DNA from: Aerococcus viridans
Lineage (GTDB): Bacteria > Bacillota > Bacilli > Lactobacillales > Aerococcaceae
Assembly (NCBI RefSeq): GCF_002083135.2
Contig: NZ_NBTM02000001.1
Coordinates: 1,426,001-1,490,000, forward strand
Length of the DNA: 64,000 bases
Reading direction: 5' to 3'
Part shown: positions 1 through 9,299 of the stretch, in pieces
Numbering within the stretch: the first letter of the stretch is position 1
Layout: the number at the start of each line of letters is the position of its first letter
Notes under the pieces: model-generated
Told to the model about the DNA's origin: nothing
The model's input: the letters and a program-made list of their open reading frames with translations, nothing else
Database searches by the model: none
Program-made: the position numbers and the translations under genes

Positions 1-1
1 A

Positions 2-1891
2 ACGGAAAAATGGGTACAACCACTGATGGACTTTGACCAACTAGAGGAAGAAGTCACCAGCATCCGAAAAACAGCTAAGAAGCAACTTGCCTTGGTGGAA
101 GTGTTAATGGAGCTTGACGGTAAGAAAGTACCGGCTAAATACCTAAGAGATGAATTTGACTTGCACACAGCTACCTTAAAAGCGGGTAGTGAAAAGGGTT
201 GGTTAAAACTTTACGACCAACAAGTTAACCGTGATCCCTATGCAGATATTGCGATTGAAAAATCAGAAAAGTTACCCTTACAAGCCCAACAAGAAGCTGC
301 CTTTAATGCTGTAAAAAAAGCCATGGACGAACATGAAGACCGGGTCTTCTTACTACAAGGGGTAACAGGATCAGGGAAGACAGAGGTCTACCTGCAACTG
401 ATTCAAGAAGCCTTAGATAAAGATAAAGAAGCCATTTTACTGGTACCAGAAATTTCCTTAACCCCGCAAATGGTCAACCGGTTGAAAAGTCGCTTCGGGA
501 ACCAAGTAGCGGTCTTGCATAGTCAATTATCAACAGGTGAACACTTTGATGAGTGGCGCAAATTAAAAAATGGCCAAGCTAAAATAGCTGTTGGGGCCCG
601 GTCATCTATATTTGCACCATTAGACAATATCGGTTTGATTATTTTAGATGAAGAACATGAATCTACCTACAAACAGTCAGATAATCCTCGTTATCATGCA
701 CGTGAAGTGGCCAAATGGCGGGCAGCTTACCACCATTCGCCCGTTATCCTAGGATCAGCAACCCCTAGTCTAGAATCTAGAGCACGAGCCCAAAATGGGG
801 TTTATCAACTACTTGAAATGCCCGAACGGTCAAATCAAAAGCCACTACCGCCTGTTGAAATGATTGATATGCGTGAAGAATTTAAACATAAAAATTACTA
901 TCAATTCTCACGGCAATTACGTGACCAAATGCAGGCTACAATGGACCGGGGCGAACAGGTTGCTTTGATGTTAAATCGGCGTGGTTTCGCCAATTTCATG
1001 CAATGCCGAGACTGTGGTTATACCTTCCAATGTCCAAATTGTGATGTATCACTGACTTACCATTATCATGACAAACAGTTGCAGTGTCATTATTGTGGCT
1101 TTAACCAACCACGGCCACAACGCTGTCCACATTGTGGTCAAACCCACTTACGGGAATTTGGTACGGGGACAGAAAAGGTGGAACAAGAAATTAATGAGCT
1201 GTTCCCGAATAGAACCGTGGCCCGAATGGATATGGATACCACCCGGCGTAAAGGGAGTCACGAACGGATATTAAAGCAAATTGCTGATAAAAAAGCAGAT
1301 ATTTTACTAGGTACCCAGATGATTGCCAAGGGGCTGGATTTTCCAAATATTACTTTAGTAGGCATTATCAATGCAGATACTACACTCTATCTGCCAGATT
1401 TTAGGGCAGCTGAACGGACTTTCCAGCTCTTGACTCAGATGTCAGGACGGGCAGGCCGTGGGGACCTAGACGGGCAAGTCTTGATTCAAACATATAATCC
1501 GGACCATTATGCCTTAACCTTGGCTAAAGATCATGATTATGACCGTTTCTATCAAACCGAAATGCAATACCGAAAACTCAACCAGTATTCGCCGTATTAC
1601 TACACTGTCCGCTTTACTATTTCTAATTTTGACGACCATACAACGCAAGCGACGGCTGCTAAGGTGGCTGCAATTTTACAGCAGGCTGACATTCATTCAA
1701 CCAAGGTGATTGGTCCCGCTCAGTCAACCATTTCAAGAATTAATAATCAATACTATTACCAACTCTTGTACCAGCACCGAGGCAACCAGGCCATCCAAGC
1801 TGTTTTGCAAGAAATTCAAGACAAGGCTCAAGATTGGTCTAAAGACAAAATTTACGTATCCATTGACGTAGACCCACAAACCTTCATGTAA
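2..1891 (+). CDS. priA: Primosomal protein N' (replication restart helicase), 5' end outside window
   Basis: PriA is a 3'-5' superfamily 2 DNA helicase that binds stalled or repaired forks and reloads the replicative helicase. The reading frame is already open at base 2, before the first ATG at 26, so the N-terminal DNA-binding part lies outside the window; about 630 codons are present against a usual length near 800. Visible are a Walker A motif (GVTGSGKTE, about residue 112 counted from the ATG at 26), a DEEH box (LIILDEEHES), the paired zinc-binding cysteines (CRDCG, CPNCD, CHYCG, CPHCG) that are diagnostic of PriA, and the C-terminal helicase motif QMSGRAGRG. It is followed about 110 bases later by fmt, as in Bacillus and lactic acid bacteria. 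Identification is secure. Confidence 0.97.
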   Translation, partial: TEKWVQPLMDFDQLEEEVTSIRKTAKKQLALVEVLMELDGKKVPAKYLRDEFDLHTATLKAGSEKGWLKLYDQQVNRDPYADIAIEKSEKLPLQAQQEAAFNAVKKAMDEHEDRVFLLQGVTGSGKTEVYLQLIQEALDKDKEAILLVPEISLTPQMVNRLKSRFGNQVAVLHSQLSTGEHFDEWRKLKNGQAKIAVGARSSIFAPLDNIGLIILDEEHESTYKQSDNPRYHAREVAKWRAAYHHSPVILGSATPSLESRARAQNGVYQLLEMPERSNQKPLPPVEMIDMREEFKHKNYYQFSRQLRDQMQATMDRGEQVALMLNRRGFANFMQCRDCGYTFQCPNCDVSLTYHYHDKQLQCHYCGFNQPRPQRCPHCGQTHLREFGTGTEKVEQEINELFPNRTVARMDMDTTRRKGSHERILKQIADKKADILLGTQMIAKGLDFPNITLVGIINADTTLYLPDFRAAERTFQLLTQMSGRAGRGDLDGQVLIQTYNPDHYALTLAKDHDYDRFYQTEMQYRKLNQYSPYYYTVRFTISNFDDHTTQATAAKVAAILQQADIHSTKVIGPAQSTISRINNQYYYQLLYQHRGNQAIQAVLQEIQDKAQDWSKDKIYVSIDVDPQTFM

Positions 1892-1953
1892 AAAAAGCAA
1901 GTCATTTCAATCTAAACCTGACACTGATCAGCGAAAATCTCAGATTAAAATAA

Positions 1954-1962
1954 TGGTATAAT
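1954..1962 (+). promoter_or_regulatory. Extended -10 promoter upstream of fmt
   Basis: TGGTATAAT forms an extended -10 (TG-N-TATAAT) 38 bases before the fmt start. No convincing -35 lies 17 bases upstream, which is tolerable for an extended -10 promoter. Inferred from sequence only. Confidence 0.45.
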
Positions 1963-1999
1963 AGGAAGAAAGCACAGGATTTATTTAAAGGAGACACAA

Positions 2000-2983
2000 T
2001 TGAAAAGAATTGTATTTATGGGGACACCCGCATTTTCAGTGAATATATTAGACGCATTAGTGGCGCAAAATGACCAGTATGAAGTGGTTGCAGTTGTGAC
2101 ACAGCCCGACCGTCCAGTAGGGCGCAAACGGAAATTAACCCCATCGCCAGTGAAAGAAGCGGCTTTAAAACACGACATCCCAGTTTACCAACCGGAAAAA
2201 ATCGGCCGGGACCAAGAAATTAAAGATTTATTAGCTGAGGACATCGATTTAATCGTCACTGCAGCCTTTGGTCAATTCTTACCGACGAGCATATTAGAGG
2301 CGCCAAAATATGGTGCAATAAACGTCCATGCGTCATTACTACCCAAGTATCGTGGTGGCGCACCAGTCCACTATGCTATTTGGAACGGGGACAAGGAAAC
2401 AGGCGTGACCATCATGCGAATGGTGAAAAAAATGGATGCAGGGGACATTTTAACCCAAGTGATAGTCCCAATTGAAAGTGACGATACCGTTGCGACTATG
2501 TTCGATAAATTATCGACTGCAGGGACTGATTTGTTGATGGACACCTTGCCTAAATTATTTGCCGGTGAAATTACACCGCAAGCCCAAATTGAGGAAGAGG
2601 CGACATTTTCCCCAAATATTACCAGCCAACAAGAACAAATTGATTGGCGTAAAGAAGCGCAGCAAATTGACAACCAAGTCCGGGCCTTTAATTCTTGGCC
2701 AGTTGCCCATACAAAAGTGGACGGGCAGCGGTGGAAAATTTGGCAGGTAGCACCAGTCAAAGAAGAATCGACTGACGAAAAACCAGGCACAATCGTCAAA
2801 ATTCAAAAGAAACCGGCTCAATTATGGGTAGCAACAGGCAACAAAACCGTTCTAGCTATTGAACAATTACAACCAGCTGGTAAGAAACAAATGGATGTTG
2901 CAGCCTTCATTAACGGTGGGGCCGGCAACTTAACGGTCGGCGATAGCTTTGACCAAGTGGAGGACGATGTAGATGGAGAATAA
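2000..2983 (+). CDS. fmt: Methionyl-tRNA formyltransferase
   Basis: Formylates Met-tRNAfMet with 10-formyl-tetrahydrofolate so it can be used by IF2 for initiation. The 327-residue length is normal. The N-terminal Rossmann domain contains the catalytic region around residues 104-150 (NVHASLLPKYRGGAPVHYAI, with the Asn-His-...-Asp triad typical of formyltransferases and the later MDAGDIL), followed by the OB-like C-terminal tRNA-binding domain. The start is a TTG preceded by AAAGGAG at 1987-1993; no ATG closer to the conserved KRIVFMGTP N-terminus exists. The 3' end overlaps rsmB by 11 bases, indicating translational coupling. Confidence 0.97.
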   Translation: MKRIVFMGTPAFSVNILDALVAQNDQYEVVAVVTQPDRPVGRKRKLTPSPVKEAALKHDIPVYQPEKIGRDQEIKDLLAEDIDLIVTAAFGQFLPTSILEAPKYGAINVHASLLPKYRGGAPVHYAIWNGDKETGVTIMRMVKKMDAGDILTQVIVPIESDDTVATMFDKLSTAGTDLLMDTLPKLFAGEITPQAQIEEEATFSPNITSQQEQIDWRKEAQQIDNQVRAFNSWPVAHTKVDGQRWKIWQVAPVKEESTDEKPGTIVKIQKKPAQLWVATGNKTVLAIEQLQPAGKKQMDVAAFINGGAGNLTVGDSFDQVEDDVDGE

Positions 2984-4421
2984 TCAAGTAGAACCAGGGT
3001 CAAATGCTCGAAATGGCGGCCATAGTGGGGGCTATCAAACACCTCTAAAATTATCCGCTCGTTTTCAAGCCATGGAGTCAGTTAATCAAATCATCCGCCA
3101 CAACCACTTCATCAACCAAGAAGTAAATCGGGTGTTAACTGAAGAAGCTGTAGCAGAAGCAGACCGTAACCTCTATACCAACTTGGTTTATGGGTCTGTG
3201 CAAAACTACTATACATTGGATGCTTTTGTCCGTGATTTTGTAGCCAAGCCCAATAAAGTCAAATCATGGGTTTGGTCTTTACTAATTGTTTCGGCTTACC
3301 AAATGTATTATTTAGATAATATTCCAAATTATGCGGTAGTTGACGAAGCGGTACGGATTGTCCGCAAACGTGGAAATCAGACCCTGGCTAAATTCGCTAA
3401 CGGGGTCTTACGGAATTTCACCAGACGTTATGAAACAATGGCCGATTTTATCCAAACCAAAGAAGATCCAAGAGAGAAATTAACCCTAGAGGCCTCATTA
3501 CCGCCTGTATGGGTAGACTATTTTGTGGACCGTTTTGGCTTAGATGAAGCCGAAAAATTGGCTAATTCACTCAATCAAACGCCATTTATTACAGTACGGG
3601 CCAACAATAAATTTAATAACCTAAACACAGAAAAAATGACCGAATATCAAGAGATATTAGAGGCAGAAGGTTTTACAGTAGCGCCTAGTCCTTTAACGCC
3701 ATTTGCCTTACGGGTAACTAAGGGAAATCCAGCCCATTCATCTTTATTCATCAACGGAGAAATGACCATTCAAGATGAATCAGCACTTCTAGCTGTAGAA
3801 GCGTTGAACCCACAAGCAGGCGAAGTCGTCCTAGATGCATGTGCCGCACCGGGTGGAAAAACTGTGCAAATTGCTGAAGCAGTTGGCCGAACAGGTCATG
3901 TGATTGCCTGTGATATAGCAGAAAATAAATTGCCTTTAATTCAAGAAAATGTGGACCGGATGCAGGTAGCTGACCACGTGGAAATTCTCCATCAAGATGC
4001 AACTGCCTTATTAGACCGTTTTGGGGAAAATGGTAGCGAACCGACAAGCTTTGATAAGATTCTAGTCGACGCACCATGTTCAGGTGTGGGCCTATTCCGC
4101 CGTAAACCTGACACCAAATACCATAAAACATTACAAGATTTGGATGCTTTACATGATATTCAAGTGACAATTATGAACCAAGCATTACCATTGTTGAAAA
4201 AGGGTGGCGTGATCACCTACTCTACATGTACAATTACAAGAGAAGAAAATGAAGATGTGGTCAAAGCCATTTTAGACCAACATCCAGACCTAACATTGAA
4301 GTCATTTAAACATTGGCGAGATAACCTAGACCAATCAATAGGTGCAGATGGAACAATTGAAATCCTACCGCATACCTATATGTCTGATGGTTTCTTTATC
4401 GCCAGCTTTGAAAAAAACTAG
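2973..4421 (+). CDS. rsmB: 16S rRNA (cytosine(967)-C(5))-methyltransferase
   Basis: SAM-dependent enzyme that makes m5C967 in 16S rRNA. The 482 residues contain an N-terminal NusB-like domain (about residues 35-165) and a C-terminal Rossmann methyltransferase with DACAAPGGKTVQIAE (SAM site), DAPCSGVG (catalytic-cycle Cys) and the second Cys motif STCTITREENE. The N-terminus before the NusB-like region is unusually long (about 25 residues rich in Gly/Asn), so an internal start is possible, though the ATG at 2973 has GTGGAGGA just upstream. It overlaps fmt and is followed 19 bases later by the phosphatase gene. Confidence 0.95.
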   Translation: MENNQVEPGSNARNGGHSGGYQTPLKLSARFQAMESVNQIIRHNHFINQEVNRVLTEEAVAEADRNLYTNLVYGSVQNYYTLDAFVRDFVAKPNKVKSWVWSLLIVSAYQMYYLDNIPNYAVVDEAVRIVRKRGNQTLAKFANGVLRNFTRRYETMADFIQTKEDPREKLTLEASLPPVWVDYFVDRFGLDEAEKLANSLNQTPFITVRANNKFNNLNTEKMTEYQEILEAEGFTVAPSPLTPFALRVTKGNPAHSSLFINGEMTIQDESALLAVEALNPQAGEVVLDACAAPGGKTVQIAEAVGRTGHVIACDIAENKLPLIQENVDRMQVADHVEILHQDATALLDRFGENGSEPTSFDKILVDAPCSGVGLFRRKPDTKYHKTLQDLDALHDIQVTIMNQALPLLKKGGVITYSTCTITREENEDVVKAILDQHPDLTLKSFKHWRDNLDQSIGADGTIEILPHTYMSDGFFIASFEKN

Positions 4422-4440
4422 CGAAGGAAAGTGAGCATAC

Positions 4441-5259
4441 ATGGAAATCGCAAGCAAAACTGATGTCGGTGTCGAACGAAAACAAAACCAAGACCAAGTA
4501 GGCGTTTTTTATAACCAAGACCAAGCAGCAATCTTATTGCTTTGTGACGGGATGGGTGGCCACAACGCGGGAGACGTGGCTTCAGAAATGGCTATTTATC
4601 ATGTAGGAAATGCTTGGGAAAGCACTGAAAACATGACGGACGCCAATATCATTTCTGAATGGTTGACTGATCAAATTAAGACGGCCAATGCCCATATATT
4701 TGAAAAAGCCAACCAATACCATGATTTATCAGGTATGGGTACAACAATCGTCGCAGCTGTACCATTAGAGGACTTGGCACAAGTGGTTTTAGCCCATGTA
4801 GGGGATTCGCGTATCTATATTCATCAAGTGGATGAACTAAAGCAAATTACCAAAGACCATTCTTTTGTCCAAGAATTATTAGATATGGATATGATCTCTA
4901 AAGAAGAAGCGCAGGTTCACCCACAAAAGAATATCGTGACTCGGGCAGTGGGTATTGCTGCTAACGTTGATGTAGATATTAATGTTGTAGACTTTTTAGT
5001 AGATGATACCTTACTATTATGTTCAGACGGATTAACTGATATGGTTGAGGAAACAGAAGCCTTGGCTATTTTGACGGATGAAAGTCTATCAATTGAAGCA
5101 AAAGCTGACCAATTAGTGGATGTGGCCAATGACCATGGAGGCCGAGACAATATTTCGGTGGTGATTGCCCATAGAAAACCACCATTTACAGAAAGAAAAG
5201 AGACAATTGAAGAAACATTTTATAATGAGGAAATCGAAAATGAAAGGGGTGAATGCTAA
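4441..5259 (+). CDS. stp: PP2C-family serine/threonine phosphatase (Stp/PrpC)
   Basis: Metal-dependent cytosolic phosphatase that reverses phosphorylation by the neighbouring PASTA kinase. At 272 residues it is slightly longer than the usual 245-250; the extra part is an acidic C-terminal tail. PP2C motifs occur in order: VGVERKQNQDQ near residue 10, LLLCDGMGGHNAG with metal-binding Asp near 36, GMGTTIVAA, HVGDSRIYI, LCSDGLTDMV and GGRDNISVV. The usual motif R-x-x-NED is here RKQNQD, so the acidic residue after Asn is Gln, which is mildly atypical. Its TAA stop overlaps the preferred ATG of prkC by one base. Confidence 0.95.
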   Translation: MEIASKTDVGVERKQNQDQVGVFYNQDQAAILLLCDGMGGHNAGDVASEMAIYHVGNAWESTENMTDANIISEWLTDQIKTANAHIFEKANQYHDLSGMGTTIVAAVPLEDLAQVVLAHVGDSRIYIHQVDELKQITKDHSFVQELLDMDMISKEEAQVHPQKNIVTRAVGIAANVDVDINVVDFLVDDTLLLCSDGLTDMVEETEALAILTDESLSIEAKADQLVDVANDHGGRDNISVVIAHRKPPFTERKETIEETFYNEEIENERGEC

Positions 5260-7439
5260 TGAGATCTGGTCAAGTCATTGATGAACGCTACAAAATCGTT
5301 AACCATATCGGTTCAGGCGGTATGGCAGATGTATATCTTGCTTACGACCCCATTTTAGAGCGTGATGTTGCCATCAAATTCTTGCGTGTAGGGAAAACAG
5401 ATGCCATGGATGCCACCAAACGATTTGAGCGTGAAGCCCTATCCGTATCAGAGTTGAACCATCCAAACGTAGTCAATTTATTTGACGTGGGTGAAGATGA
5501 GGAAGGCAAGTTTATCGTGATGGAATATGTGGACGGTATGGACTTAAAAGCCTATATCCGTGAAAACCATCCAATTCCAGTAGATATTATCCAAAACTTG
5601 ATGATTCAAATCTTATCAGGTGTTCAAGCTGCCCATAATATCGGTATTGTCCACCGTGACTTGAAACCACAAAATATTATGGTCAACCACGATGGTACAA
5701 TTAAAATTATGGACTTTGGGATTGCTATGGTGACTTCTGAAACAAGTATCACCCAAACCAATTCGATTATTGGTTCAGTCCATTATCTATCGCCAGAACA
5801 AGCACGTGGTTCAATGGCCACTACTCTTTCAGATATCTACTCATTAGGTGTAGTCCTATTTGAAATGCTGACAGGTCGGGTACCATTTGACGGTGAATCA
5901 GCAGTCTCAATAGCCTTAAAACATTTCCAAGAGCCACTACCACCAATCGAAGCTTACCGGGAAGACGCCCCACAAAGTTTAATTAATGTGGTGGCCAAAG
6001 CAACAGCTAAAGAACCATCTGCTCGTTATCAAACTACACAAGAAATGATTGATGACTTAGAAACGGTCTTTTCTGACAACCGGAAAAATGAGCCCGTATT
6101 TATCCCAGCTAACATGGCCAATGAAACGATTGTCATGGCTAAGGAAGATATCGAAAATCAAATGCGTCTAGGGGAGTCCGATGAAGTAAAGTTAATGGCA
6201 GCTGGCGAAAAAGCAGTTGATGACGATACCACACCGGATACAACCGATGAAAATCCTGAAGATACTGTTTTAGATGATTCAGATGAACATGATATTGCAG
6301 ATAAGGCTGTTTTGTCTGCAAGCGCTGGTTTAGCTGGAGCCGCCTTAGCGGGTACAGGAACGGCTGCAGGTGGTGGAAGCGCAGGCGCTGCGGATGTAGC
6401 TGGTGTTAGCGGTTTACAAGCAGACCCGTCCCCAAGTCCTAGTGGTAATGGTACGGGTAAGAACGGTGGTAACAAGCCAACAAGTAAACCTAATAAACAA
6501 GGTGGCAAACCTAGTAATAAACAGCCGAAAAGTCGTAAACCACTTGCCATTATTACAGGAATCATCGTTGGACTCCTATTGATTGCTTTCCTAGGTTATA
6601 ACTATATGGCAGGCCGCAATATTACTGTACCTGACTTGGCGGGTATGACAGAGCAAGAGGCCTCCTTAACTTTAGAAAGCTTAGATTTAGTTCTAGGAGA
6701 TGTAACAGAAGTATACGATGAAGAAGTCGAAGCTGGTCGTGTGATTAACTCAAGTCCTTCAGCAAACACAGAAGTGAAACATGATACGGAAGTTGACGTC
6801 AATATTTCGCAAGGTCCTGAGCCGTATGAATTAAAGGATTACACTGGTCAACCATTTACGAAAATTGAAGAAGAATTAACGGCATTAGGCTTTACCGTCA
6901 CCCAAGAAGAAGACTACTCTGATTCAGTTGAAGCAGGCGACATCTTGAGTCAATCTATCGAACAAGGTAAAGCAGTCATACCTGGTGAGACAACTATTAA
7001 CTTTGTTGTTTCTGCGGGTGTTGAAACCTTTACGATGGCCGATTTATCTGGTTGGAATAGAGCGTCAATTCAACAATATGCTGATTCAAATGGTTTAGTT
7101 GCTTCATTCGATTCTCAATATTCAGGTTGGGTACCGGATGGCGTTATGATTTCGCAATCGATTACACCAGGTACAGAATTTGTAGTAGGAGATGAATTAT
7201 ATATTGTGATGTCTGATGGACCGGAACCAGTATCTAGTTCATCAAGTTCAAGCTCTTCATCTTCATCTTCATCCTCAAGCTCATCATCCAATGACGATGA
7301 TGACGACGAAGACGATGATAGCTCATCATCAAGTTCATCATCTAATAGCAGTTCAAGCTCAAGTTCTTCAGCGTCAAGCTCATCATCGAGTGCTAGTTCA
7401 TCATCTAGCCAACGTGAAAGTTCAAATGTAGAAGATTAG
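5259..7439 (+). CDS. prkC: PASTA-domain serine/threonine protein kinase with Ser/Asp-rich tail
   Basis: Membrane kinase that senses muropeptides/lipid II outside and controls cell-wall synthesis and division inside. I choose the ATG at 5259 (overlapping the stp stop as TAATG, 9 bases after AAAGGGG) over the in-frame ATG at 5253. Kinase domain: Gly loop GSGGMADV near residue 18, Lys40 in VAIK, HRDLKPQN with Asp134, DFG 152-154, activation segment with several Thr/Ser. A long acidic then Gly/Ala/Pro/Lys-rich juxtamembrane linker follows (about 300-427), one TM segment about 428-450, three PASTA repeats to about 655, and then a roughly 70-residue low-complexity tail of Ser runs interrupted by an Asp/Glu patch. 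The Ser/Asp tail is an extra not needed for kinase function. About 726 residues. Confidence 0.95.
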   Translation: MRSGQVIDERYKIVNHIGSGGMADVYLAYDPILERDVAIKFLRVGKTDAMDATKRFEREALSVSELNHPNVVNLFDVGEDEEGKFIVMEYVDGMDLKAYIRENHPIPVDIIQNLMIQILSGVQAAHNIGIVHRDLKPQNIMVNHDGTIKIMDFGIAMVTSETSITQTNSIIGSVHYLSPEQARGSMATTLSDIYSLGVVLFEMLTGRVPFDGESAVSIALKHFQEPLPPIEAYREDAPQSLINVVAKATAKEPSARYQTTQEMIDDLETVFSDNRKNEPVFIPANMANETIVMAKEDIENQMRLGESDEVKLMAAGEKAVDDDTTPDTTDENPEDTVLDDSDEHDIADKAVLSASAGLAGAALAGTGTAAGGGSAGAADVAGVSGLQADPSPSPSGNGTGKNGGNKPTSKPNKQGGKPSNKQPKSRKPLAIITGIIVGLLLIAFLGYNYMAGRNITVPDLAGMTEQEASLTLESLDLVLGDVTEVYDEEVEAGRVINSSPSANTEVKHDTEVDVNISQGPEPYELKDYTGQPFTKIEEELTALGFTVTQEEDYSDSVEAGDILSQSIEQGKAVIPGETTINFVVSAGVETFTMADLSGWNRASIQQYADSNGLVASFDSQYSGWVPDGVMISQSITPGTEFVVGDELYIVMSDGPEPVSSSSSSSSSSSSSSSSSSSNDDDDDEDDDSSSSSSSSNSSSSSSSSASSSSSSASSSSSQRESSNVED

Positions 7440-7466
7440 CTAAATCAATAAATCAATCAAGAGAAA

Positions 7467-7496
7467 GGCGTAGACAGTTTGTTTACGCCATTTTTG
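7467..7496 (+). terminator. Intrinsic terminator after prkC
   Basis: A GGCGTAGACA / TGTTTACGCC stem with one wobble pair and a short loop is followed by ATTTTTGTC. It ends the priA/fmt-prkC transcript; rsgA has its own leader. Confidence 0.8.
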
Positions 7497-7648
7497 TCAT
7501 TTTAAAGACCTTTCAAATGAATAAAAATTGTCGGAGTGTTTTTTATATAGAATTTAGGTTAAAATAAGGCATAAGTATGCAGACACAAATTTTTATATCT
7601 ATTTAGACTATATACAATTCAATCAATAAGGAGGTATTTTTCAAAAGC

Positions 7649-8584
7649 ATGAAGAGAAAAGATGATTATATTCAACCAAATGCGCCGACATACACGGGCC
7701 AGATTATTAAGGCTTTGTCTGGTTTTTATTATGTAGAAGAGAAAGAAAGCCAAGTGATTTATACTACACGGGCACGTGGCCAATTTAGAAATACGCAAAC
7801 AACACCATTGGTGGGCGATTTTGTGGAATTTCAAGCCGACAATACCGAAGAGGGCTACGTGATGAAAATCTTACCACGCTATAGCCAAATGATTCGACCG
7901 GCAGTAGCTAATGTGGACCTGGCCTTATTGGTAGCATCTGTTATCGAACCCCAGATTCAACCAAAATTATTAGACCGTTTTTTAGTTTATTTAGAGTCAG
8001 AGAATATTGAACCGATTTTATATTTTTCCAAAATGGACTTAACTGACCAAGCTAGTCAAGCGGATAAAAACCGGATCGACCAGTTTATTAAGGTGTATCG
8101 TCAAATTGGTTACCAAGTAATCTTATCAACTGATTTAAATGAAGAGGACTTCAATCAATTAAAAGACATTGTTGCCAATCGAACCATGGTGGTTGTTGGT
8201 CAATCGGGTGTTGGAAAATCGACTTTATTAAATCGACTATTGCCTGATTTAGACATTGAAACAGGCGAAATCTCAACATCACTCGGACGCGGTCGCCATA
8301 CTACCCGCCATACCGAATTACATGATATATTTGAAGGGAAAGTGGCGGATACACCAGGTTTCTCTAGTATCGATATCGACCAGTTGGATAAGGTTTCACT
8401 GTCAAATTATTTTCCTGAAATGCGGGCCATTCAAGACCAATGTAAGTTCCGTGGTTGCACCCATATTCAAGAACCTAAATGTGCAGTGAAAGCCGCCTTA
8501 GAAGCTGGTGAGATCGCACAAAGTCGCTATGACTCTTACCTACAAATCTTCCAAGAAATTGATAATGCAAAACCCAAATATTAG
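7649..8584 (+). CDS. rsgA: Ribosome small-subunit-dependent GTPase A
   Basis: Circularly permuted GTPase that checks late 30S maturation. The 311 residues hold an OB fold first (about 20-75), then the GTPase with G4-like SKMDL, G1 VVGQSGVGKSTLLN near 181, G3 DTPGFSS, and the C-terminal zinc knuckle CKFRGCTHIQEPKC. Length and order match the family (YloQ/CpgA). AAGGAGG lies 14 bases before the ATG, rather far, but there is no alternative in-frame start between them. It is in the usual place downstream of prkC and begins 65 bases before rpe ends up in the same operon. Confidence 0.96.
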   Translation: MKRKDDYIQPNAPTYTGQIIKALSGFYYVEEKESQVIYTTRARGQFRNTQTTPLVGDFVEFQADNTEEGYVMKILPRYSQMIRPAVANVDLALLVASVIEPQIQPKLLDRFLVYLESENIEPILYFSKMDLTDQASQADKNRIDQFIKVYRQIGYQVILSTDLNEEDFNQLKDIVANRTMVVVGQSGVGKSTLLNRLLPDLDIETGEISTSLGRGRHTTRHTELHDIFEGKVADTPGFSSIDIDQLDKVSLSNYFPEMRAIQDQCKFRGCTHIQEPKCAVKAALEAGEIAQSRYDSYLQIFQEIDNAKPKY

Positions 8585-8599
8585 AAAGTAGGAATGTAC

Positions 8600-9250
8600 A
8601 TGTATATTGCACCATCTATTTTATCTGCAAATTTTGGTAAATTTATTAACGAAGTAAATCGAATCGAAGAAGCTGGCGCTGACTGGGTTCACATTGATGT
8701 CATGGACGGCCATTTTGTGCCAAATCTAACTTTTGGCGCTGGCGTCGTTGAAGCCTTACGACCAAATACAAAAATGACTTTAGATTGCCATTTAATGGTA
8801 GCTAACCCAGAAGCACATGTTGAAACATTTGCTAACGCGGGGGCAGACTACTTTACGGTTCATTACGAGGCCACTAGCCACTTACACGGCTTAATCCAAA
8901 CCATTCATAAACACGGTATGAAGGCTGGTGTGGCCATTAATCCAGCAACACCTGTATCAGCCATTGCGCCAATTTTAAAAGACGTCGACATGATTTTAGT
9001 CATGACCGTAAACCCTGGATTCGGCGGCCAATCATTTATCGAATCGACGGTTGATAAGATGGTTGAGTTAAGTGCCTTTAGGGCGGAAAATGACGCAACA
9101 TTCTTAATCGAAGTAGATGGCGGCATTAACGATGAGACTGCTAGAATCTGTGCAGAAAACGGCGCAGACGCCTTTGTAGCAGGTTCATACATCTTCAATA
9201 AAGACGACGTGAAACAACCAATTGATGCCTTAAGAATGGCAATCAAATAG
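8600..9250 (+). CDS. rpe: Ribulose-phosphate 3-epimerase
   Basis: Interconverts D-ribulose 5-phosphate and D-xylulose 5-phosphate in the pentose phosphate pathway. TIM-barrel of 216 residues with family motifs IAPSILSANF at the N-terminus, HIDVMDGHFVPN, LDCHLMV, MTVNPGFGGQSF and EVDGGIN with catalytic Asp. Two in-frame ATGs exist (8594 and 8600); the second gives MYIAPS, which matches family N-termini, and is better spaced from AGTAGGA, so I use it. It sits 15 bases after rsgA, consistent with cotranscription. Confidence 0.96.
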   Translation: MYIAPSILSANFGKFINEVNRIEEAGADWVHIDVMDGHFVPNLTFGAGVVEALRPNTKMTLDCHLMVANPEAHVETFANAGADYFTVHYEATSHLHGLIQTIHKHGMKAGVAINPATPVSAIAPILKDVDMILVMTVNPGFGGQSFIESTVDKMVELSAFRAENDATFLIEVDGGINDETARICAENGADAFVAGSYIFNKDDVKQPIDALRMAIK

Positions 9251-9299
9251 ATCTATCTGTCTTCCATCTTACCAAGCACTCCTAGAAAGAAGTGAACCC

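Noticed and set aside
7216-7431. Long frames opposite to or shifted within the Ser-rich part of prkC
   Set aside because: They are products of low-complexity codons (TCA/TCT repeats) and have no start signals.
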